A stretch of 64,000 nucleotides of DNA from Desulfobulbus rhabdoformis (GTDB lineage Bacteria > Desulfobacterota > Desulfobulbia > Desulfobulbales > Desulfobulbaceae). Numbering within the stretch: position 1 is the first letter of the stretch; each line of letters opens with the position of its first letter. Below the pieces are notes generated by a model. The model was not told the DNA's origin. It saw nothing but the letters and a program-made list of their open reading frames with translations, and made no database searches. Where the stretch lies: the NCBI RefSeq assembly GCF_016919065.1, contig NZ_JAFFQA010000009.1, positions 62,001-126,000 on the forward strand, written 5' to 3'. Shown here piece by piece: positions 18,303-25,870 of this stretch. A program made the position numbers and the translations under genes.

Positions 18303-20183
18303 TCAAAATTCCATGTTAAAACTGAAAACACCATCCTCCAGGTGGCTTGTCACCTTGAGACCGGAATGGTTAAACACATTCTGCATGCGCTCGTTTTCAC
18401 GTAAAACCTCTGCAGTGAAACCGGTGATACCATTCCGTTTGGCAATCTTGGTCAGATGCTTGAACATGTAGGTTCCCAGCCGCTTATTCTGCCAGCCGTC
18501 ACGAACAACAAAGGCCACCTCGGCCAGGTTGGTTTTCTCATTCAGGTAATAGGTCCCCACCGCGATGATCTGTTCGCCATGGGCCTCGGGCAGGGTCCCG
18601 ACAACAGCCACATCCCGGCGATGATCAATATAAACAAAATCCTGAATCTGGCGGGGGGTGAACCGCTGCTGGCGACTCATAAACCGGTAGTAGATGGTCT
18701 CCTGGCTGAGGTTATAGATGAGATCGCGCATATGCGGCTCATCTGTCGGCTTGATCGAGCGGAAGTTGACCTCGGTCCCATCGGCTAACAACAGGTTGGC
18801 CCGTACCGATTCTTCTGCGGGCAAAAGAAAGCGGTTGCCAAAGCGGGCAAGGTCCGGTCGCAGATACTTTGCCTCCACCGCTTTGCGAAAGAGTTGTTCA
18901 CGAAAATCCGGATGGGCCACGGATATAAGCGCCATGACCCGTTCCTGAATAGATTTCCCATGAAGGTAGGCCACACCGTATTCCGTCACCACGTAATGGA
19001 CACTGGCCCGGTTGATGGTAACCCCGGATCCGGGCTGCAGGGTACAGACAATACGCGACTCATTGCCTTCCTTATTGAGCGAAGGCAAGGTGATAATCGC
19101 CCGACCGCCCTCAGATTTTGCGGCCCCCCGATTAAAGTCGATCTGACCGCCTATACCTGAATAAAATTTTCCGCCCACCGAATCGGAACAGACCTGACCG
19201 GTGAGATCGATCTCCAAGGCCATGTTAACGGCAATAAACCTCTTATGCTTGCCGATGACGTTGGCATCGTTGATATATTCTGTCGGGCGAAAGCTGAAGA
19301 GCGGATTATCATGAATGTAGTCATAAAGCCGTTTGGTTCCCATACAAAACGAGGCGGTTATCTTCCCCCGATCAATGGATTTCATGGCACCAGTGACAGC
19401 CCCTGCCTCGATCAGGGGGATAATGGTGTCGGAGATCATCTCCGTGTGGAAACCGATATCCTTGCGATCATGGAGAAACTCCATTACCACCTGGGGGATG
19501 CGGCCATAACCGGGGACGCGCCCCAGCCCCAGCTCAACAGTGGAACCGTTGGGAATGAGAGCGGCCACGGTCTGGGCGATCTTGCGGCTGATCGCATTGG
19601 GCGGATCCAACATCCGTTCAAGAATGGGTTGGTTGACCGGGACAAGGATATCAAGATCAAAGACTTCAACCTTGGTATCGCCATGGGTCCAGGGCATATT
19701 GGGATTGATCTCGGCGATCACCAGCGAGGCGTTATCAATGGCACTGCGAACAATATCTACGGAAATCCCAAGGCTGACCCGTCCGTTAATGTCTGGTGGG
19801 GTAACCTGAATCAGGGCGACATCAATAGGCAGACTGCCCGAATCAAAAAGCTTGGGGACATCAGAGAGCAGGATGGGTGTATAATCGCCAAATCCCTCCT
19901 GAATCACAGAACGGACATTGGAGCTGATAAAGAAGGCATTGATGGCAAACGAATCTGACATCTTTTTATTGGCATAAGGTGCATCGCCCTTGGTTATCAG
20001 CTGAATAACCTCGACATTGGTCAGGCCCCGCGCCCGCTTGGTCATCGCAGCGATGAGCTCTTGGGGAGCACCGCAACCCGTCCCGATAAACACCCGTTGA
20101 CCAGCCTTGAGGTGACTCAAAGCCTGATCTGGAGTGGCGATCATGTCATTGTATTTTTCCTGCCAGTTCTGTTCATATTCCAT
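18303..20183 (-). CDS. Acetyl-CoA hydrolase/CoA-transferase fused to a GNAT acetyltransferase
   Basis: The 626-aa fusion has a CoA-transferase family I part (about 1-450, 4-hydroxybutyrate/acetate CoA-transferase type) with VFIGTGCGAPQEL near the start and the region EYGVAYLHGKS. A GNAT domain (about 465-626) follows, with an acetyl-CoA-binding segment around WQNKRLGTYMFKHL. By family the first half moves CoA between acetate and another acid or hydrolyses acetyl-CoA. The second half may acetylate a lysine. It is the last gene of an operon with the ADP-forming acetate-CoA ligase and an AcuB-like sensor. The GNAT loop has Arg where a Gly is usual. Confidence 0.9.
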   Translation of the reverse strand: MEYEQNWQEKYNDMIATPDQALSHLKAGQRVFIGTGCGAPQELIAAMTKRARGLTNVEVIQLITKGDAPYANKKMSDSFAINAFFISSNVRSVIQEGFGDYTPILLSDVPKLFDSGSLPIDVALIQVTPPDINGRVSLGISVDIVRSAIDNASLVIAEINPNMPWTHGDTKVEVFDLDILVPVNQPILERMLDPPNAISRKIAQTVAALIPNGSTVELGLGRVPGYGRIPQVVMEFLHDRKDIGFHTEMISDTIIPLIEAGAVTGAMKSIDRGKITASFCMGTKRLYDYIHDNPLFSFRPTEYINDANVIGKHKRFIAVNMALEIDLTGQVCSDSVGGKFYSGIGGQIDFNRGAAKSEGGRAIITLPSLNKEGNESRIVCTLQPGSGVTINRASVHYVVTEYGVAYLHGKSIQERVMALISVAHPDFREQLFRKAVEAKYLRPDLARFGNRFLLPAEESVRANLLLADGTEVNFRSIKPTDEPHMRDLIYNLSQETIYYRFMSRQQRFTPRQIQDFVYIDHRRDVAVVGTLPEAHGEQIIAVGTYYLNEKTNLAEVAFVVRDGWQNKRLGTYMFKHLTKIAKRNGITGFTAEVLRENERMQNVFNHSGLKVTSHLEDGVFSFNMEF

Positions 20184-20217
20184 GACAAGTCCCTTGTGCG
20201 ATGGGTGATAACGGTCT

Positions 20218-22332
20218 TTATTTCCTTACAATTGAGCAATAGGTCTGGGCAAAGGTCATACGTGCATCGGCCACAACCGGTTCGTTGCCCATTTCGCCGA
20301 CAATGAGCGGGTTGATATCCAGCTCCTTGATCTGGGGAAAGTCGGTGGTCAGCTGGCTGATACGCTGCAAGCTCACGGCGATGGCCTTGATATCGACCTC
20401 TTTAAGTCCTCGTTTTCCTTCAAGCAGCTGATAGGAGCGGGTTGATTTCAACATCTGTACAGCCTCTTCTTCGGTGATGGGGGCCAGGTGAAAGGTCACA
20501 TCCTTCATCACCTCAACAAAGATACCGCCCAGACCAAACATCAACATGGGGCCGAACTGCGGGTCACGAGTCATACCGATGATTACCTCAAGCCCCTTCT
20601 CTGCCATCTTCTCCACATAGATCCCCTCAACCCGGGCCATGGGGGCATGTTTTCTGATACGCAGCATCATCAGGTCATAGGCATCTGCCACCTCCTGACT
20701 GGAACCTATATTGAGTCGAACCCCGCCAAGATCCGATTTATGAACAATATGGGGAGAAACCACCTTCATCGCCACGGGAAAACCGATAAAGCGAGCATAC
20801 TCCACGGCCTCTTCAGGGCTGGAGGTCAGGCGGCCTTCCATGATATGAAACCCGTATGCTTTGAGAATATCTTTAGATTTAACCTCATCCAGGCGCAGGC
20901 GACCGGTACGCTGCCTGCGGGTGATAATACGCTCTACCCGCCTCCGGTTAACCGGGAAACGGACCACCTGGCGCGCCGGGCGACGTCGCCATACTCCATA
21001 CTCGTACATAGCCTTGAGCGCGCCTACGGCACGCTCAGGAGAATCGTAAAAGGGCAGGCCCGCCGCGGCCAGTTCCTTGCGCGAAGGCATGATATCGGAG
21101 CCGCCAAGAAACGAGGCCAACACCGGCATGGATTCATCCATATGGGCCACAATGGCTCGCACGGTGGGCGCAGGCTGGGACATGTATTGAGGGGCGAGTA
21201 CTACTAAAATGGCATCAAAGGAGCCGTCTGCAACCGCAATATCAATGGCCGCCGAATAATGCTTAGGTTCGGCATCGTTTGAAAGGTCTATGGGATTGGC
21301 GATAAAGGCGTTTGAGGGTAAAACCTTTTTAAATTTTTGCTGAAGCGAATCACTTAAGCCAACAACTGACATCCCGGATTTTTCCACCGCATCCGCGGCC
21401 ATGGTACCGGAGCCACCGGAGTTGGTAATAATCAGTACCCTGTCACCTTTAGGGGTAGGCTGCAGGGCCAGGGCGGTGGCATAGTCAAACAGGGCTTCAA
21501 AGGAATCGGCACGACAAATTCCCGCCCGTTTAAAGGCCGCACCGTAGGCGGTGTCCTTTCCCACGAGGACACCGGTATGATTGGCGGCGGCCCTGGAACC
21601 AGCCAAGGTGGTTCCGGATTTAAGGACAACTACCGGTTTTTGGCTGCTGGCCTCTTCGGCCGCCTTGACAAATCGGTCACCGTCGCTGATGTCTTCAAGA
21701 TACCCGACAATCACTTTGGTTTCGTCATCATTAGCCAGCGCCTCCAACACATCCACTTCGGTGATATCGGCCTTGTTTCCAATGGAGATCGACTTTGAAA
21801 CCCCCAGTTCTCGTTCATCGGCGATATCCATCATTGCAGTGCAAAGCGCACCGGACTGGGAAAAAATCGAAAGGTGTCCAGCCTGGGGAATACGTTTGGA
21901 AAAGGAGGCGTTGAGCTTGATGGCGGTGTTAATAATGCCCAGACAGTTGGGGCCAAGCAGGCGCACCCCACCCCGTCGACATATTTCTGTCAACTCTGCC
22001 TCAAGCGCCTTGCCCACATCGCCGGTCTCCTTAAAGCCTGAGGCGACAACCACTATGGCACCGGCCTTTTTCTTGACCGCCTCACGGGCTGCTGCCGGAA
22101 CCATATCCGCAGGCACCGCGATCACTACCAAATCCACAGGGTCTGGGTATTCGGCAATTTGTGGATAGACTTTGAGCCCGAAAAGCTCTCCGCCAGCTGA
22201 GTTGACCGGAATAATCGGCCCGGCAAAGCCGCTTCTCACCAGATTGCTCATGGTATCGTAGCCGACCTTGCCGACTGTTTTAGAGGCGCCGATAACGGCA
22301 ATCGATTCCGGGGAAAACAGTTTATCCAGCAT
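20218..22332 (-). CDS. Acetate-CoA ligase (ADP-forming), fused alpha and beta subunits
   Basis: The 704-aa protein has an N-terminal CoA-binding domain (SIAVIGASKTVGKVGY), a succinyl-CoA-ligase-like middle part (ITNSGGSGTMAADAVE) and a C-terminal ATP-grasp domain (GFPVAMKVVSPHIVHKSDLGGV). By family it interconverts acetyl-CoA + ADP + Pi with acetate + ATP + CoA in the cytoplasm. This gives substrate-level ATP or activates acetate. The start is the ATG with GAGGTGG just upstream; a GTG two codons earlier is possible. It follows the CBS-ACT gene by 11 bp. Confidence 0.92.
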   Translation of the reverse strand: MLDKLFSPESIAVIGASKTVGKVGYDTMSNLVRSGFAGPIIPVNSAGGELFGLKVYPQIAEYPDPVDLVVIAVPADMVPAAAREAVKKKAGAIVVVASGFKETGDVGKALEAELTEICRRGGVRLLGPNCLGIINTAIKLNASFSKRIPQAGHLSIFSQSGALCTAMMDIADERELGVSKSISIGNKADITEVDVLEALANDDETKVIVGYLEDISDGDRFVKAAEEASSQKPVVVLKSGTTLAGSRAAANHTGVLVGKDTAYGAAFKRAGICRADSFEALFDYATALALQPTPKGDRVLIITNSGGSGTMAADAVEKSGMSVVGLSDSLQQKFKKVLPSNAFIANPIDLSNDAEPKHYSAAIDIAVADGSFDAILVVLAPQYMSQPAPTVRAIVAHMDESMPVLASFLGGSDIMPSRKELAAAGLPFYDSPERAVGALKAMYEYGVWRRRPARQVVRFPVNRRRVERIITRRQRTGRLRLDEVKSKDILKAYGFHIMEGRLTSSPEEAVEYARFIGFPVAMKVVSPHIVHKSDLGGVRLNIGSSQEVADAYDLMMLRIRKHAPMARVEGIYVEKMAEKGLEVIIGMTRDPQFGPMLMFGLGGIFVEVMKDVTFHLAPITEEEAVQMLKSTRSYQLLEGKRGLKEVDIKAIAVSLQRISQLTTDFPQIKELDINPLIVGEMGNEPVVADARMTFAQTYCSIVRK

Positions 22333-22343
22333 AACCACCTCGT

Positions 22344-23000
22344 TTAAATCGATGTTTCCGGAACATGAATGGTAAACCCTTCGGCCTCAATAGCCCGGTA
22401 AACAGCACGTACGTTATAGGTATTGATCCGCAGATAAATCATGGCTGAGCGCGTGTCATTGCCTTCGGCTCGGACAAGCCGGGTAAATTGGACCTGTTTC
22501 TCTTCCATGATCTTGACCAGTTTACTTAAGGCCTGGGGGTCATCGTTATCTTCAATGGACACCAGGACCGATCCCTTGGCGCCCAGGCCAAACAGATCGC
22601 GGTAGGCGTTCATCAGATCAGCGGTGGTAAACACCCCCACCAGCTTCTCATCATCGTCCACCACCGGCAATGCCCCTATTTTGCGCGATTGAAACAGGAT
22701 TAATGCGTCATCCAGGGTCGTGTGGGGCCGGAGGTAAAGTATATCACGGCTCATAAGAACAGAAATCGGCGTACAGTTGACCTGTTGCTCCACCGTGCCC
22801 CGTTCCTTGCTCCGGGCAACGGAAGAAGGCCTGGCCGAACGCAGATCGCGGTCGGAAAGGATCCCCAAAAGCGTCCCCTCTTTATCAACCACCGGCAGAT
22901 GGCGTATGGTGTATCGCTCCAGTACTTCTATTGCCTCGGCTACAGTCTGTTCCGGCATAACCGTAATCGGCGACGGCGTCATATGATCGTGAATAAACAT
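22344..23000 (-). CDS. acuB: CBS-CBS-ACT protein, AcuB-like
   Basis: The 218-aa protein has two CBS motifs (about 1-60 and 75-135, starting MFIHDHMTPSPITVMPEQTV and VLMSRDILYLRPHTTLDDAL) followed by an ACT-like domain (about 145-215). The order and length match Bacillus subtilis AcuB. By family CBS pairs bind adenine nucleotides, so it probably senses energy charge. It is the first gene of the operon with the ADP-forming acetate-CoA ligase and the GNAT fusion. An AcuC-like deacetylase lies 116 bp upstream on the same strand. The gene symbol rests on architecture and context. Confidence 0.85.
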   Translation of the reverse strand: MFIHDHMTPSPITVMPEQTVAEAIEVLERYTIRHLPVVDKEGTLLGILSDRDLRSARPSSVARSKERGTVEQQVNCTPISVLMSRDILYLRPHTTLDDALILFQSRKIGALPVVDDDEKLVGVFTTADLMNAYRDLFGLGAKGSVLVSIEDNDDPQALSKLVKIMEEKQVQFTRLVRAEGNDTRSAMIYLRINTYNVRAVYRAIEAEGFTIHVPETSI

Positions 23001-23116
23001 AACTAAAAAAGACTCCCTTCGGTTACTCGCTGAGTAAGTATCACGATGTTCTGGTCACTTGAATCATTTTCTCTTGAGATTGGGATAGGAAGAAAAAACA
23101 CCTCTTCAAGCTTCCC

Positions 23117-24076
23117 TCAAGCCTCTAGCAGCCCCGACAGATAGGCCTCAACGCACACACCAAGTTTTTCCAAATAATACCCGCCCTCCAGAATAGAGAG
23201 CAAACGGCCTTCCGTGTAGTCACGTGCCAACTCACGGACAAAGACTCCAAGATGTCGATAGAGATCGACGGTAAACGCCAGTCCGGACATGTCATCCAAA
23301 CGGTGAGCATCAAACCCGGCACCGATAACCAGGGCATCGGGTTGGATCGAATCTAAAAAATCTCTGATTTTCGGCAAGAGGCGATATACATGCTTTGCCC
23401 CTGCACCGGGCGGCAGCGGCAGATTAAGTATGGTCCCCTTGCCTTCTCCGATTCCCTTGTCCTCTGCCCAGCCGGTACCTGGATAGCTGAAACTGGGATG
23501 CTCATGGATGGAAATATACGAGGTTTCCCCCTCTTCCTCAAAGGCGGTCTGAATGCCATTACCGTGATGTGCATCAAAATCGAACACACAGACACGACGT
23601 CGATTGTATTGGTTCTGCCAGTAGCGTGCCGCAATGACACAGTTGTTAAAAAAACAAAAGCCATAGGGTTGATTCGGTTCGGAATGATGGCCCGGTGGAC
23701 GTGTCTGACAAAAAACTATGGAACCAGGATCATACTCAATGGCATCGACACCAACCAGGCCAGAACCTGCTGAAAGGATCGCTATATCATAGGATTGAAA
23801 ACACACCTGATTATCGGGGTGATCGATGTAAGTTCGACCGGAGAGCACCTGTTCTTCAAAACGAAACAGCCATCCCTCGGTATGAAAGGTCAACAGCTGC
23901 TCCCGCGTGGCAGGTCGGGTGGGAAGATAGCGAATTTGATCAGCAAAATGACTGTTTCGGAGTTGTTCGGTGATCACCTGCATCCGTTCCGGAACTTCAG
24001 GGTGCTCACCACCTCCGGTATCATGGAGATCAAAGGCGGGATCTGTGACAATGGTTAACAGATAATCTTTTTCCAT
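23117..24076 (-). CDS. acuC: Histone deacetylase family protein, AcuC-like
   Basis: A 319-aa arginase/deacetylase-fold enzyme of the class I HDAC type. The active-site His pair is H130-H131 in PPGHHSEP, and the zinc ligands are Asp168 and His170 in DFDAHHGNG and Asp256 in GAGFDAH. The catalytic Tyr lies in EGGYYLEKLG. By family it removes acetyl groups from lysines or from small amides such as acetylpolyamines. Its position beside an AcuB-like protein, a GNAT domain and an acetate-CoA ligase suggests control of protein acetylation, as AcuC does for Bacillus AcsA. Confidence 0.9.
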   Translation of the reverse strand: MEKDYLLTIVTDPAFDLHDTGGGEHPEVPERMQVITEQLRNSHFADQIRYLPTRPATREQLLTFHTEGWLFRFEEQVLSGRTYIDHPDNQVCFQSYDIAILSAGSGLVGVDAIEYDPGSIVFCQTRPPGHHSEPNQPYGFCFFNNCVIAARYWQNQYNRRRVCVFDFDAHHGNGIQTAFEEEGETSYISIHEHPSFSYPGTGWAEDKGIGEGKGTILNLPLPPGAGAKHVYRLLPKIRDFLDSIQPDALVIGAGFDAHRLDDMSGLAFTVDLYRHLGVFVRELARDYTEGRLLSILEGGYYLEKLGVCVEAYLSGLLEA

Positions 24077-24338
24077 TACGCAGTTGGGTAGTCAGGTGCA
24101 AAAGGGATGAAAACAGGGGCAACCATCCTTCACTTGTCTCTCCTTCCTTACCGTATTTTACCTGAAAAACGAAGTGGTTCTTAACACTAAGAGGCGTATT
24201 TCAGAGCTGCGGGTAACCGTTTTTGAAGGTTTTGGGCAATTCGATAGTCCTGTTTGAATGGGGGATTCCCAACAAAGAGCGGAGAGCAAACGGTTAAAAA
24301 CAGACAACAGCTAGTTCCAAAATTGAACAATCCCCTTG

Positions 24339-25739
24339 TTATTTCATCCGATCTTCGCTGCCTGCTTCCTGGCTCGTAAGACGATAACAGGGATTATAGC
24401 CGCTTGTCGGTAGCTTCATTCGATTTTGCTCGACAAAGGCACTCAAGAGACTATCCAGAGGCTCCATTATCTCCTTATCGCCACATATCTCAAAGACACC
24501 ATGCTCCTCAATGGCTCGAATACCGGCATCTTTGACATTCCCGGTAACAATGCCGGAAAAGGCCCGCCGCAGGTTGGAGGCCAACAGATGGGGAGGCTGC
24601 TCCCGGTGCAGGTTAAGAGCATGCATATTTGTATGGGTGGGCTCAAAGGGAAGCTGCAGTGATAAATCGATCTTCAAAAGCCAATTAAAATAAAAGGCGT
24701 CATCGGTCTTGAGTCGGAATTGGTGCACCTGCTCAATCCCCTCTTTCACCAGGTGGGCCACTATTTCCGGGCCATCAATGACGATGCGATACATCTGGCG
24801 GGCAGCCGGTCCCAGGGTCTGGGTGATGAACTGGTCTATCTGCTCGAAATAGCCGGCAGACTCGGCAGGGCCGGTGAAGATGAGCGGAGTGGGGATACGG
24901 GAGTTGGCCGGGTCAAGAAGGATGCTCAAGATGTAGAGAATCTCCTCAGCCGTCCCCACGCCTCCGGGAAAGACAATAACCGCATGGCCAAGACGAACAA
25001 AGGCTTCCAGTCGCTTTTCTATATCCGGCATAATCACCAGATCGTTGACAATGGGGTTGGGGGATTCCGAGGCAATTATTCCCGGTTCGGTAATCCCCAG
25101 ATACTGGCCGTTGTAGATGCGCTGCTTGGCATGGCCGATGGTCGCCCCCTTCATCGGGCCCTTCATGGCACCGGGGCCGCAACCGGTACAGATATCAAGC
25201 TCACGCAGCCCCAGCCGGTAGCCGACCTCTTTACTGTAATCGTATTCCGTGGGGGAGATGGAGTGACCGCCCCAGCAGACCACCAGATGCGGATTGGTCC
25301 GGGGACGCATGATGCGGGCATTTCGCAGAATATGAAAGACCGCGTTGGTAATGCCATCGCTTGTCGCCAGATCAAAGCGGGGATTGTTGTTGATGGTGTC
25401 ATCAACGTAGACAATATCTCTGAGCACGGCAAAGATGTGCTCGTTGATGCCACGAATCATCTTGCCATCGACAAAAGCGCTTGCAGGCGCGTTGCGCAGC
25501 GCCAGTTTTATGCCGCGCTCTTCCTGGATGACGCGAATGTCAAAATCTTCAAACCGCTTGAGCAACTCACGACCATCATCCAAATGATCGCCATAGTTGA
25601 GCACCGCAAGCGAACTGTTCCGAAACAAGGGGTAAAGATCCCCCTGGCTTGCGTTCAGCAGCTTGGTCACTTCCAGACGTGAAAGCACATCCAGACTGCC
25701 GTTAGGACTGATACGGGCATCGACAACATTGTGTTGCAT
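24339..25739 (-). CDS. ppnN: Nucleotide 5'-monophosphate nucleosidase PpnN (YgdH/LOG family)
   Basis: The 466-aa protein matches E. coli PpnN/YgdH throughout: the N-terminal block starts ISPNGSLDVLSRLEV, followed by DLYPLFRNSSLAVLN. The central Rossmann domain has the LOG motif PGGVGTAEE with preceding GCGPGAMKGPMKGA. By family it splits pyrimidine and purine nucleoside monophosphates into base and ribose 5-phosphate and is tuned by (p)ppGpp in E. coli. The start at 25739 is chosen because homology begins there and AAGGA lies 6 nt upstream. An upstream in-frame extension overlaps the next gene and looks spurious. Confidence 0.93.
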   Translation of the reverse strand: MQHNVVDARISPNGSLDVLSRLEVTKLLNASQGDLYPLFRNSSLAVLNYGDHLDDGRELLKRFEDFDIRVIQEERGIKLALRNAPASAFVDGKMIRGINEHIFAVLRDIVYVDDTINNNPRFDLATSDGITNAVFHILRNARIMRPRTNPHLVVCWGGHSISPTEYDYSKEVGYRLGLRELDICTGCGPGAMKGPMKGATIGHAKQRIYNGQYLGITEPGIIASESPNPIVNDLVIMPDIEKRLEAFVRLGHAVIVFPGGVGTAEEILYILSILLDPANSRIPTPLIFTGPAESAGYFEQIDQFITQTLGPAARQMYRIVIDGPEIVAHLVKEGIEQVHQFRLKTDDAFYFNWLLKIDLSLQLPFEPTHTNMHALNLHREQPPHLLASNLRRAFSGIVTGNVKDAGIRAIEEHGVFEICGDKEIMEPLDSLLSAFVEQNRMKLPTSGYNPCYRLTSQEAGSEDRMK

Positions 25740-25870
25740 GAAAAATCCTTGCACAGAAAAAAATATTTCGCTTTCGCACAGAACCGTGAAAAAGACGCTT
25801 TGAGTTGGTCTCCTGCCGTCAGTATAATGCAGGGATAAAACCTTGTGACTCGTGTTGATTGTAGCAAATT

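Noticed and set aside
24720..25682. A 320-codon ORF antisense to ppnN
   Set aside because: It is a shadow of the conserved ppnN gene and shows no recognisable domain.
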